From Actinomycetospora sp. (GTDB lineage Bacteria > Actinomycetota > Actinomycetes > Mycobacteriales > Pseudonocardiaceae): 47,338 bases of DNA. How positions within the stretch are numbered: position 1 is the stretch's first letter; the number at the start of each line of letters is the position of its first letter. Positions 18,846-26,762 of this stretch are shown here, in pieces. Below the pieces are notes generated by a model, which was not told where the DNA came from, made no database searches, and was given only the letters and a program-made list of their open reading frames with translations. The stretch is from NCBI GenBank assembly GCA_029266415.1, contig JAQSWW010000005.1, positions 1-47,338 on the forward strand, read 5' to 3'. A program made the position numbers and the translations under genes.

Positions 18846-19984
18846 CAGGCACCTCCGAACAGCGGAAGACCGAGCGTGGCGCGCCCGACGAAGTCGTGGA
18901 GGGCTTCGGTGGTCGGGGCCATGACCCGCGACGCGAGGGCGTCGCGGTAGCGACGCTCGATGCCGAGCTCCTTGCGGAACGCGGCACCTCCGCACAGCCG
19001 CATGACACCGTCGCCGACAGTGGCGGCGGCTTCGCCGGCCACCGCCTTGACCTGCAGCACCCGCAGGGTCGCGTCGGCTCGCCCGTTGCTCACCGCCGCC
19101 AGCGTGTCGGCCAGGAACGCCCGGGTCTGGTCGACCCGCGTCCGCAGGGCGGCGAACTCCAACCGTTTCGCGGGCTGCTCGGCGAGGGTCTGGCCGAGGT
19201 GCTCGAAGCGCGTGGTGGTGAGGTGGGTGGCCGCCTCGTCGACCAGGGCCTCCATGAGGCCCAGCGACACCGCGGCGTTGCCGATCAGGAAGGTCGGGAG
19301 GACCGCACCGAGGGCGATGTCCAGGCCGGCTCCGTCGTCACCGAGGCGAGCCGACGCCGGCACGACGGCGCCGTCGGCCACCATCGGCCGCGAGGCGTTG
19401 CCCCGGAGACCGAACCCGTCGAACTCCCCGGCCACGCGGACGCCATCGGTGTCCCGCGGGACCAGCCACATCGTCATCGGTCCTTCGGCGGCCACCGGAC
19501 GGCTCGACCAGACGTAGCTGTCGGCCTCTCCTGCCGAGGTGACCCAGCTCTTCTCGGCGTCGAGGCGCACGGCGTCGCCCGCGTCCGTCGCGCTGCTCAC
19601 CGGTGCCCAGAAGTGGCTGCGTGAGCCACGCTCCGAGAAGGCCAGGGTGCTCAGGTGCTCGCCGGCCGCGATCGCGCGACGGACGTCCTCGGGGCCGTGC
19701 GGCTCGATGACCGAGACCGCCGCGAAGTGCATCAGCACGATCATCGCCGTGGACGCGTCGGCCCGAGCGATCTGCTCGAGCACCGCTGCGACGTCGACGA
19801 GCGACCCCCCGGTCCCGCCGAGGTCGGGCGAGCTGAGCAGGCCCAGGGTGCCCGAACCGGCGAGGGCCTCGATGTCCGCCCGGGGGAACGTCCCGGACCG
19901 GTCGATCTCGAGGGCACCGGGCGCGATGGTGCGGGCGACGACGTCCTCGAGGGTGTCCAGGGACGGGTCAGCGGCGGTGGTCAA
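18845..19984 (-). CDS. Acyl-CoA dehydrogenase-family flavoprotein
   Basis: A 379-aa protein of the acyl-CoA dehydrogenase fold: GLLSSPDLGGTGGSLVDVA and ADASTAMIVLMH in the N-terminal helical domain, LAFSERGSRSHFW (flavin region), AEKSWVTSAGEADSYVWSS and the C-terminal LCGGAAFRKELGIERRYRDA. Related flavoproteins include sulfur-acquisition and DszC-like monooxygenases, so the substrate need not be an acyl-CoA. The TTG start at 19984 is supported by AAGGAG six bases upstream. It is coupled to the leaderless PhnD-like gene by an ATGA overlap and is divergent from the ArsR-rhodanese regulator. Confidence 0.8.
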   Translation of the reverse strand: MTTAADPSLDTLEDVVARTIAPGALEIDRSGTFPRADIEALAGSGTLGLLSSPDLGGTGGSLVDVAAVLEQIARADASTAMIVLMHFAAVSVIEPHGPEDVRRAIAAGEHLSTLAFSERGSRSHFWAPVSSATDAGDAVRLDAEKSWVTSAGEADSYVWSSRPVAAEGPMTMWLVPRDTDGVRVAGEFDGFGLRGNASRPMVADGAVVPASARLGDDGAGLDIALGAVLPTFLIGNAAVSLGLMEALVDEAATHLTTTRFEHLGQTLAEQPAKRLEFAALRTRVDQTRAFLADTLAAVSNGRADATLRVLQVKAVAGEAAATVGDGVMRLCGGAAFRKELGIERRYRDALASRVMAPTTEALHDFVGRATLGLPLFGGA

Positions 19985-20206
19985 GGGCGCTCCTTCTCGT
20001 GTGACGGGGCGATCGCCAGCGAGGCACACGGCGGAACAGCACGACGGCGCCCCCTCCGGGCCGAGGCGCCACCCGGTGGCGCCGGTCACATCGTTGGTCG
20101 CCCGAGGGCCGAGGGCAAGAGCAGTGATCAGGGCCGAAGGGCCACGGCACCCGTTCGGCCGCAGGTGTACGGTTTCTCCCGTCTTTCCAGGAACAATGGA
20201 GAATCG
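19985..20206. promoter_or_regulatory. Divergent promoter region of dehydrogenase and ArsR-rhodanese genes
   Basis: 222 bp between two TTG-initiated divergent genes. It presumably carries both promoters and, by analogy with other ArsR loci, the regulator's operator. I could not find a clear dyad; the lower-GC stretch at about 20168-20206 next to the regulator start is the likeliest promoter. Confidence 0.35.
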
Positions 20207-20887
20207 TTGCGCGCGAAGACACTCCTGTTCGAGCAGTTCGCCCTCGTGGGGAAGGGCCTGGCCCATCCCGCGCGACTCGAGCTGCTCGATCTGCTGGCCC
20301 AGAGCGAGTACGCCGTCGAGCCCCTGGCTGCCGCCGCCGGGCTGCCGCTGTCGACCGCCTCGGCGCACCTGAAGACGCTCAGGTCGGCGCAGCTGGTGAC
20401 CACCCGGCGGGAGGGGACCCGCGTCGTCTACGCGCTGGCCGGCGACGACGTGGCGGCTCTGCTGGCGCGTCTGCGGGAGGTCGCCGACGCCCGCGTCGAC
20501 GGTGTCGCGGTGGCCCGCCGCGCCTACCTGCGCCTCGTTCCGGCCGGGGCCGGGGAGGCCGATCCCGCCTGGCGGGAGATCGGCCACGACGAGCTGCTGA
20601 GCCGTGTCCGGCAGGGGCGGGCCGTCGTGCTCGACGTGCGTCCGGCGCGCGAGTACGAGGCCGGTCACATCCCCGGCGCGGTGCACATCCCGGCCGACGA
20701 GCTCGCGACGCGCATCGACGAGCTGCCCGACACCGAGATCGTGGCGTACTGCCGTGGCGAGTACTGCGTGCTGTCCTACGACGCGGTCCGCCTGCTCACC
20801 CGGCAGGGGCGCACAGCGATCCGCCTCGCGGCGGGGATGCTCGAGTGGCGGCTGGCCGGCCGTCCCGTCGAGACCTCGGCCGCGTAG
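20207..20887 (+). CDS. ArsR-family regulator fused to rhodanese domain
   Basis: A 226-aa two-domain protein. Residues 5-95 are ArsR-type winged helix (GKGLAHPARLELLDLL, LSTASAHLKTLRSAQLV, REGTRVVYAL). Residues 125-222 are a rhodanese domain (VVLDVRPAREYEAGHIPGAV) with the active-site loop YCRGEYC: Cys182 is the likely persulfide carrier and Cys187 could form a disulfide with it. The TTG start was chosen because GGAG lies five bases upstream. Such regulators are thought to sense sulfane sulfur or reactive sulfur species through the rhodanese loop. It is followed after 10 bp by two methyltransferase genes. Confidence 0.9.
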   Translation: MRAKTLLFEQFALVGKGLAHPARLELLDLLAQSEYAVEPLAAAAGLPLSTASAHLKTLRSAQLVTTRREGTRVVYALAGDDVAALLARLREVADARVDGVAVARRAYLRLVPAGAGEADPAWREIGHDELLSRVRQGRAVVLDVRPAREYEAGHIPGAVHIPADELATRIDELPDTEIVAYCRGEYCVLSYDAVRLLTRQGRTAIRLAAGMLEWRLAGRPVETSAA

Positions 20888-20897
20888 GGCGACGACC

Positions 20898-21542
20898 GTG
20901 TCTACCCGCGGCTCGCAGGTCCCGGCCGAGCACTGGGAATCGATCTACCGCGACCGGTCGAGTGACGAGCTCTCGTGGTCCCAGGCCGCGCCGGCGACGT
21001 CGTTGCAGGTGATCGACGAGCTCGGGGTCGACCCCGGCGAGGCCGTCGTCGACGTCGGTGCGGGAGAGAGCGCCCTGGTGGACGCCCTCCTCGCGCGCGG
21101 GCACCGGCGCCTGACGATCCTCGACGTCGCCCACGGGTCCCTGGAACGCGCGCGGACGCGCCTGCAGACGGTCCCGGGCGCGTCATCCGTCGACTGGGTC
21201 GTCCACGACGTGCTGACGTGGACGCCGCCCGTGGCCTTCGGTCTCTGGCACGACCGGGCCGTGTTCCACTTCCTCACGGAGCCCGACGACCGGAGGGCCT
21301 ACGTCGACGTCGCGACCCGCGCCGTGGCGCCCGGCGGGTTCCTGGTCGTCGCGACCTTCGGAGCCGACGGGCCCGAGCGGTGCTCGGGTCTGCCGGTGCA
21401 GCGGTACGACACCGAGGCCCTGGCCGCCCAGTTCGCCCCGGAGTTCCTCCCCGTCACCTCGCGGGCCCAGTCCCACCGCACGCCGTGGGGTGCGGTCCAG
21501 CCGTTCACCTGGCTCGCGACGCGTCGCCGACCGTCGTCATGA
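20898..21542 (+). CDS. Class I SAM-dependent methyltransferase (thiopurine/tellurite-type family)
   Basis: A 214-aa Rossmann methyltransferase. The opening HWESIYRDRSSDELSWSQ and PATSLQVIDEL are typical of actinobacterial relatives of thiopurine S-methyltransferase and TehB-like enzymes. The SAM-binding motif I is VVDVGAGES, followed by LTILDVAHGSLERAR, and motif post-II lies in DRAVFHFL. Members of this wider family methylate thiols, selenium or tellurium compounds, but no specificity can be read here. The GTG start is weakly supported. Its stop overlaps the next gene by 4 bp and it follows the ArsR-rhodanese gene by 10 bp. Confidence 0.8.
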   Translation: MSTRGSQVPAEHWESIYRDRSSDELSWSQAAPATSLQVIDELGVDPGEAVVDVGAGESALVDALLARGHRRLTILDVAHGSLERARTRLQTVPGASSVDWVVHDVLTWTPPVAFGLWHDRAVFHFLTEPDDRRAYVDVATRAVAPGGFLVVATFGADGPERCSGLPVQRYDTEALAAQFAPEFLPVTSRAQSHRTPWGAVQPFTWLATRRRPSS

Positions 21543-22030
21543 CGGACCCGCGCCTCGACGAGGACGGGTCGTGGTGCCGGGCGCTGGCCCGACTGAGCGG
21601 TGAGGTCGTCGAGCTCGGGTGCCACGACGGGCGCAACTTCGAGCTCTACTCCCCGGCGGTCACGGGTGTGCACGCCTTCGAACCCGATCCCTCACCACGC
21701 CATCGCGCCAGGGCCGCCGCCGCCTGGGCGGCCACGCCGGTCTGGGTGCGGGACGACCCGGTCGAGGCCCTCCCCCTGGACACCGCCAGCATCGACGGGG
21801 CGGTGCTCCACCTGCTGCTGAGCCGGCGACCGGAACCCACAGCGGTCGTGGCGGAGCTCGCGCGAGTCGTCCGCGTCGGCGGCACCCTCGTGTTCGCCGA
21901 GCCGGCGGGGCCCGGCAACGGCGACCCTCTGGCCATCGTGCGCTGCGGCGGGTTCACGGTCGACACGTGGCGCGCCCAGGACCCGGCCGGCCTCCGTGTG
22001 CTGGGCAGCGCGACACGGGCGACGCGATGA
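21539..22030 (+). CDS. Small SAM-dependent methyltransferase-like protein
   Basis: A 163-aa minimal methyltransferase fold: VVELGCHDGRNFELYSP (motif I), VHAFEPDPSPRHRARAA (motif II), LPLDTASIDGAVLHLLLS and ELARVVRVGGTLVFAEPAG. It ends soon after the last strand, shorter than most family members, and lacks a cap domain. The ATG overlaps the upstream methyltransferase stop (ATGA). The two methyltransferases and the ArsR-rhodanese gene form one rightward operon that ends convergent with the nucleoside phosphorylase gene 14 bp away. Confidence 0.75.
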   Translation: MTDPRLDEDGSWCRALARLSGEVVELGCHDGRNFELYSPAVTGVHAFEPDPSPRHRARAAAAWAATPVWVRDDPVEALPLDTASIDGAVLHLLLSRRPEPTAVVAELARVVRVGGTLVFAEPAGPGNGDPLAIVRCGGFTVDTWRAQDPAGLRVLGSATRATR

Positions 22031-22044
22031 CCAGCCCGAGGCGC

Positions 22045-22836
22045 TCAGCGCAGGGCGGCCGCCACGGCACGCACGACGGCGAGCGCGTCGTGGACTCCGT
22101 TGTCGAGGCCCTTCTCGAAGTCGTCACCCGCGGTCGCCATCGTGTTGGTGATGTGCGCGAGACACACCACACGCGCTCCGCTCGCGGTGGCGTAGGCGTA
22201 GAGGGAGGCCGCTTCCATCTCGACGCACGCGATCCCCTCGTGCTCCGCCGCTGCGATCGCGGACGCGGTCTCGCGATAGGGGGCGTCGGTCGTCCACGAA
22301 GAGCCTGTGAGGACCGGCTCGGGGAGGTGATCGAACGCGCCGTCCAGGCCTTTCACGAGCCCGTCGTCGACGCGGCTCCAGCGGGCCGGCGGCACGTAGT
22401 GGGCACTGGTGCCCTCATCGCGCAACGCCCGGTCGATGAGCACGACGTAGGGCGTGGCGCCCAACGGCGTGATCTGTCCCGCCGAGGTCACGCTGACGAG
22501 GAGCTCGCAGCCGGAGGCGGCGAGCTGCTCGGCGACCAGCACCGCGAACGAGCCTCCGACCGCCATGCCGACGACGCCGACCTCGATACCGTCGAGATCG
22601 ACCGACCACATCTCGGTGTGGTAGCAGGCCCAGCCCGCATGCCGGGTTCCTCGTCCGCTCTCCGCGAGGTGGCGGACGACGTCCCCGTCGGGGTCGAGCA
22701 TGCACACCTCGGGGACGGCGAGAGAGCTGAGGCCCTTCTGGCGGCGTGCCTCACGGAGGAGGTTCGCCGGCTCGAACAGCGACGGCGCCTCGTAGTCCTT
22801 CGCGGCGAGGAGCGGGAACCCTTCGGGACTCGTCAC
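22045..22836 (-). CDS. Nucleoside phosphorylase-superfamily protein
   Basis: A 263-aa PNP/UDP superfamily protein with EVGVVGMAVGGSFAVLVAEQ (phosphate/ribose loop), LLVSVTSAGQITPLGATPYV and the nucleoside-binding EHEGIACVEMEAASLYAYA, whose EMEAA motif binds the ribose in this superfamily. The GTG at 22836 before TSPEGFPLLAAKDYE is the likely start; a longer frame to 22917 adds residues without family similarity. It could cleave 5'-deoxyadenosine, methylthioadenosine or another purine nucleoside. Its place beside SAM-using genes suggests such a clean-up role, which is inference. Confidence 0.8.
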   Translation of the reverse strand: MTSPEGFPLLAAKDYEAPSLFEPANLLREARRQKGLSSLAVPEVCMLDPDGDVVRHLAESGRGTRHAGWACYHTEMWSVDLDGIEVGVVGMAVGGSFAVLVAEQLAASGCELLVSVTSAGQITPLGATPYVVLIDRALRDEGTSAHYVPPARWSRVDDGLVKGLDGAFDHLPEPVLTGSSWTTDAPYRETASAIAAAEHEGIACVEMEAASLYAYATASGARVVCLAHITNTMATAGDDFEKGLDNGVHDALAVVRAVAAALR

Positions 22837-23005
22837 GCCCGCATCACAGCACCACGACAGCGCACTCCGCAGTCCGGACGCGATCAGGGTTGGGAACAGC
22901 CACCGCGGCCGAACCACGCAGGGCGCGGCGACGAACGCCGACGTACACCGCCGTCACGGGCCTCTGCGTACCGTCACGGCGAATCGACCTCGGAGGTCAC
23001 CCACG

Positions 23006-23515
23006 ATGCGGCCGATCAGGCTTCTGTTCCTGCTCGTCGCGGCCCTGGCCATGGTCACCGCGTGTTCCACCTCGGCGGCACCGCCGTCCGCAGCCCCCGC
23101 CGGCTCCGGCTCGAGCGCCCTCGACTTCAACTCCAGGACGCTCGCCGGCGCCGAGTTCACCGGCCAGAGCCTGGCCAACAAGCCCGCGGTGCTGTGGTTC
23201 TGGGCCCCGTGGTGCTCGACGTGCCAGGCCGAAGCACCCACGATCGGCCAGGCCGCGGCCCAGCACCCCAACGTCACCTTCATCGGGGTGGCCGCCCTCG
23301 ACCAGGTCCCGGCGATGAACCGGTTCGTCGCCACCTACCGGCTCGGCGGCTTCACCCACCTCGCGGACACCGACACCTCGGTGTGGCGGCACTTCGGGGT
23401 CACCGAGCAGCCGGCGTTCGCCTTCATCGCGCCGAACGGCTCCGTCGAGGTGGTCAAGGGCACCATGTCGGAGCCCGACCTCGCGCAGCGTCTCGACGCC
23501 CTGACGCGGGCCTGA
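23006..23515 (+). CDS. TlpA/DsbE-like thioredoxin-fold lipoprotein
   Basis: A 169-aa secreted thiol-disulfide protein. The signal peptide has a lipobox (VTAC, Cys20), a Ser/Ala/Pro-rich spacer, then a thioredoxin domain with WFWAPWCSTC (Cys70, Cys73) and the cis-Pro region TEQPAFAFI. The family resembles mycobacterial Mpt53/DsbE-like proteins. Followed 23 bp later by a ccdA gene, it is very likely the extracytoplasmic partner reduced through CcdA. Confidence 0.9.
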   Translation: MRPIRLLFLLVAALAMVTACSTSAAPPSAAPAGSGSSALDFNSRTLAGAEFTGQSLANKPAVLWFWAPWCSTCQAEAPTIGQAAAQHPNVTFIGVAALDQVPAMNRFVATYRLGGFTHLADTDTSVWRHFGVTEQPAFAFIAPNGSVEVVKGTMSEPDLAQRLDALTRA

Positions 23516-23538
23516 CACCGAGTCCGGACAGCCCGTCC

Positions 23539-24441
23539 ATGGACTCCTCGCTGCTGGCCTTCGCCCTGGCCGCCGGTCTGGTCGCGGCGCTCAACCCCTG
23601 CGGCTTCGCGATGCTGCCGGCCTATCTCGCACTCGTCGTCCTCGGCAACGACCCGGCCGCGTCAGCCCGCGGACGCGGGGGTGTGGTGGGGCGCGCTCTG
23701 GTGGCCACCGCCCTGATGGCCCTGGGATTCCTGGTCGTCTTCGGCACCTTCGGTGTCGTCATCGCTCCCTTCGCCTCATCGCTGCAGCGGTACCTGCCCG
23801 CGGTCACGGTCGTGATCGGCGTCGTGATGGTGGTCATCGGGGTCTGGCTGCTGACCGGCCGGGAGCTCACCGGCCTGCTCCCGCGCACGGGGCGTGGAGC
23901 GCCGACCGGGCGGCTCGGGTCGATGTTCGGCTACGGCGTGGCGTACGCGATCGCCTCGCTCTCGTGCACGATCGGGCCCTTCCTGGCCGTGACCACCTCG
24001 TCCTTCGCCACCGGGTCGTTCCTCGGTGCGGTGGGTGGCTTCGTGGCCTACGGCCTGGGCATGGCGCTCGTGGTCGGCGTGCTGGCCGTGACGGTCGCGC
24101 TCGCCGGCTACGGCGCCGCCACCCGTGCCCGACGCCTGCTCCCCTACGTCAACCGGGTGGCCGGCGCCCTGCTGGTGCTCGTCGGGCTGTACGTGGGCTA
24201 CTACGGGGTGTACGAGCTGCGCCTGTTCTTCGGAGGCGGCAGTGCCCGGGACCCGGTGGTCGGTGCCGCGGGCGCGATCCAGCAGACGCTCTCCGGCTGG
24301 GTCGATGCCCTCGGCGCCCTCCCCCTCGTCGCCGCACTGGTCGTCCTGGTCGCCGGTGCAGCCCTCGTGCAGCGGCGACGCCACACATCACCGAAGAAAG
24401 TCGAGGCAGGCACGGCGACCGAACCGCCTCCCGGTCCCTGA
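23539..24441 (+). CDS. ccdA: CcdA-type cytochrome c biogenesis/thiol reductant transporter
   Basis: A 300-aa polytopic protein. The two conserved membrane cysteines appear in LNPCGFAMLPAYL (Cys21) and IASLSCTIGPFLAV (Cys143), the pair that shuttles electrons across the membrane. A further C-terminal helix and a basic tail follow. The family normally passes electrons from cytoplasmic thioredoxin to extracytoplasmic thioredoxin-like proteins; the lipoprotein just upstream is the obvious recipient. No cytochrome c or heme genes are nearby, so a role other than cytochrome maturation is likely. Confidence 0.88.
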   Translation: MDSSLLAFALAAGLVAALNPCGFAMLPAYLALVVLGNDPAASARGRGGVVGRALVATALMALGFLVVFGTFGVVIAPFASSLQRYLPAVTVVIGVVMVVIGVWLLTGRELTGLLPRTGRGAPTGRLGSMFGYGVAYAIASLSCTIGPFLAVTTSSFATGSFLGAVGGFVAYGLGMALVVGVLAVTVALAGYGAATRARRLLPYVNRVAGALLVLVGLYVGYYGVYELRLFFGGGSARDPVVGAAGAIQQTLSGWVDALGALPLVAALVVLVAGAALVQRRRHTSPKKVEAGTATEPPPGP

Positions 24442-24550
24442 CGAACGCCGGCGGACCTCTCCACGGAGGAGCATCGGACCGACCCGAGAGTGGCTCGACC
24501 GCCCCACCCACAGCGGGCAGCCGCCCGCCGATCAAGAAGGACCCGACGCG

Positions 24551-25096
24551 ATGTCCGACACCGCCACCACCGCACAGGCACCCACCACCGCCACGCCCGG
24601 CTACCGCCTCATGGCTGGCTGCTTCGCCGCCCTGCGGATCTTCATGGGCCTGGTGTTCCTGAGCAACGGCCTCGCCAAGGCGTTCGACGTCGGGCTCTAC
24701 AACTGGGGCTTCATCAATTTCAACCTCATCACCGCCGGGACCGCTCAGGCCATCGCCGGCGGCGCCGCCCAGGCCACGTACATCACGCCACTGGCCGCGC
24801 TCTACCAGGGCCTGGTCCTGCCCAACTGGGCCTTCTTCGGACCCTTCCTGACCGCGACCGAGATCGCGATCGGCCTCGGGCTGCTCTTCGGTGTCGCGAC
24901 CCGGCTCGCGGCGGTCGGCGGGCTGCTCCTGCTGACCCCGATCTGGCTGATGCTCCTGCCGACCGGGGGCTACCTGTGGGAGTACCCCTCGGAGGACATC
25001 ATGCCGCTGGTCCTGCTGGCCATCGTGCCCGCGGGCCGGGTCGCGGGCCTCGATCGTGTCCTCGCGCCCCGTTTCCGTCAGCGGTGGCCGTTCTGA
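24551..25096 (+). CDS. DoxX-family membrane protein
   Basis: A 181-aa four-helix DoxX-like protein (AALRIFMGLVFLSNGLAKAF at the N-terminus, FLTATEIAIGLGLLFGVATR and LAAVGGLLLLTPIWLMLLP centrally). DoxX-like proteins pair with thiol-metabolising and oxidant-defence enzymes, for example DoxX-SseA-SodA in mycobacteria, and with thiosulfate:quinone oxidoreductase subunits. The ATG at 24551 lies about 110 bp after ccdA. It belongs to the same rightward run of redox genes. Confidence 0.82.
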   Translation: MSDTATTAQAPTTATPGYRLMAGCFAALRIFMGLVFLSNGLAKAFDVGLYNWGFINFNLITAGTAQAIAGGAAQATYITPLAALYQGLVLPNWAFFGPFLTATEIAIGLGLLFGVATRLAAVGGLLLLTPIWLMLLPTGGYLWEYPSEDIMPLVLLAIVPAGRVAGLDRVLAPRFRQRWPF

Positions 25097-25189
25097 TGCG
25101 CCGACATGGCCCGACGGGCGGCTCGACTCCTCCACCGCCGACGTGAAGGATCAAGACAGGGTGTTCCCGGACCGACAGATGGTGAGCCG

Positions 25190-25741
25190 ATGACGACGAT
25201 CGCCCGCGTGGAGCTGGACCAGGTCCCGTTGCTGGCACGCCCCTACTTCGCCGACGGCGACCCGGGCCCGATCGTGCGATCGCTCGCCCAGGTGCCCGAA
25301 CTGCTCACCGTCGCGCTGCCCTTCATCGGAGCGGCGCTGGGCCCGTCGGCGATCAGCTTCCGCGCCAAGGAGATCGTCATCGTCCGCACCTCGGCGCTCG
25401 CCGGGTGTCGGTTCTGCGTCCAGACCCACGCCGTCGTGGCCCTCGAGGCCGGTCTCACGTCGGACGAGGTCGCGGCGCTCCAGTCGTGTGGACCGACGGA
25501 CGCGGCGTTCCACGATCCGCGTGAACGAGCGCTCCTGCGCTGGATCGACGTGGTGGCCGGTGGGGGCCCGGTCTCCGACGAGGAACGGGCGGCCGTGCTG
25601 CGGTCCTGGTCCGACCACGAGGTCGTCGAGCTGACCGCCGTGGTCGGCGCGACCCTCATGCTCAACCGTTACGCCACCGCGCTGGCCCTCCCGACCGCGC
25701 CCGAAGCCGTCGAGCGGCTTGCCCAGGAGGGACTGTTGTGA
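25190..25741 (+). CDS. AhpD-like carboxymuconolactone decarboxylase-family protein
   Basis: A 183-aa all-alpha protein with the AhpD-type redox motif AGCRFCVQTH (Cys73, Cys76, His80) preceded by SFRAKEIVIVRTSAL. This CxxC-x3-H pattern is the active site of alkylhydroperoxidase D and related thiol peroxidases. The ATG at 25190 fits the family start. Its 3' end overlaps the radical SAM gene by GTGA (25738-25741), so the two proteins are probably made together, and this one may protect or feed electrons to the radical SAM enzyme. Confidence 0.85.
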   Translation: MTTIARVELDQVPLLARPYFADGDPGPIVRSLAQVPELLTVALPFIGAALGPSAISFRAKEIVIVRTSALAGCRFCVQTHAVVALEAGLTSDEVAALQSCGPTDAAFHDPRERALLRWIDVVAGGGPVSDEERAAVLRSWSDHEVVELTAVVGATLMLNRYATALALPTAPEAVERLAQEGLL

Positions 25742-26601
25742 GCACCGAGACCACCGACTCCGTGCCGGCCGAGGCCGGCCCGATCGCGCGCGCCGTCGCG
25801 GACGGCGTGCTGCCGGGCCGCGTGTGGATGTACGCGAACTACCACTGCAACATCCAGTGCACCTACTGCCTCACCGAGTCCGGGCCGAAGGTCACGCAGC
25901 GCGCGCTCTCCCCCGAGACGATGCTGGCGGTCGGTGAGCAGGCCAGGGCGCTGGGCTTCACCGACCTCGGTGTCACCGGCGGTGAGACCTTCCTGATGCC
26001 GCACATGCCCGACACGCTCGCGGCGCTCTCGGCGAACCTCCCCGTGGTGGCCCTGACGAACGGCACGCTCTTCAGTCGCCGGCTCCTGGGCAAGGTCGAG
26101 CACCTCGCCGATTGCGACGTCGCCCTGCAGATCTCACTCGACCGGCCGGACGCGGACGTCAACGACGAGATGCGCGCCCCGGACAACTTCCGCAAGGTCA
26201 CGCAGGCCATCCCGGACCTCGTGGAGCGCGGGATCACGGTGCGGATCGCCACCACCGTCGAGTCGATCGAGGACAACGAGCTCGACCGGCTCTGCGCGCT
26301 GCACCGTGACCTGGGCGTGCCCGACTCCGAGCACATCATCCGACCGATCGTGCGCCGCGGACGCGCCGACACCGAGGAACTCGGAGTCGAGGCAGCGGCG
26401 TCCGACCTGCCCTCGGAACTGACGATCACCGACGACGGCGCGTTCTGGGGTCCCTTCGGACCCACCGTCAAGGACGGCGTCCTCGACACGGACCTCCTGG
26501 TCACCCGGACCACGTTGCCGCTGGAGACGCCTGCGACCGCCCTGCTCGGGCTGATCGAAGGGCGACCGCAAGGAGCGGACTCCACGCTCAACATCAGATG
26601 A
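25738..26601 (+). CDS. Radical SAM enzyme (MoaA/PqqE-like core, no SPASM domain)
   Basis: A 287-aa radical SAM protein. The [4Fe-4S]-binding CNIQCTYC (Cys37, Cys41, Cys44) is followed by the SAM-amino-group motif GVTGGETF (81-84), a ribose-motif strand VVALTNGTLFS and IATTVESIEDNEL. The C-terminal 70 residues contain no cysteines, so the auxiliary clusters of SPASM/Twitch enzymes are absent. No precursor peptide gene is visible nearby, arguing against peptide modification. The GTG start overlaps the AhpD-like gene. The substrate is unknown; it is the most informative enzyme of the cluster. Confidence 0.88.
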   Translation: MSTETTDSVPAEAGPIARAVADGVLPGRVWMYANYHCNIQCTYCLTESGPKVTQRALSPETMLAVGEQARALGFTDLGVTGGETFLMPHMPDTLAALSANLPVVALTNGTLFSRRLLGKVEHLADCDVALQISLDRPDADVNDEMRAPDNFRKVTQAIPDLVERGITVRIATTVESIEDNELDRLCALHRDLGVPDSEHIIRPIVRRGRADTEELGVEAAASDLPSELTITDDGAFWGPFGPTVKDGVLDTDLLVTRTTLPLETPATALLGLIEGRPQGADSTLNIR

Positions 26602-26668
26602 GCGTGAGGCTCAGCGTCCGGTCGGGCGCTCCGTTCCGTCCCCGCCGATCCTCGGCCGGGAACGAGGA

Positions 26669-26695
26669 GTCGTGGTCATCCCGGCGGGCCACGAC
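26669..26695. terminator. Possible bidirectional hairpin between convergent operons
   Basis: GTCGTGG and CCACGAC form a 7-bp stem around a 13-nt loop in the 161-bp gap between the radical SAM gene and the permease gene. Position is right for a bidirectional terminator; the long loop makes it weak. Confidence 0.3.
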
Positions 26696-26762
26696 GTCGG
26701 TGCCGGCCACTCCCGAGCGACGGCTGGACCCGGCTCGCGTCGGTCTGGTCGGCCCGTGGGCG

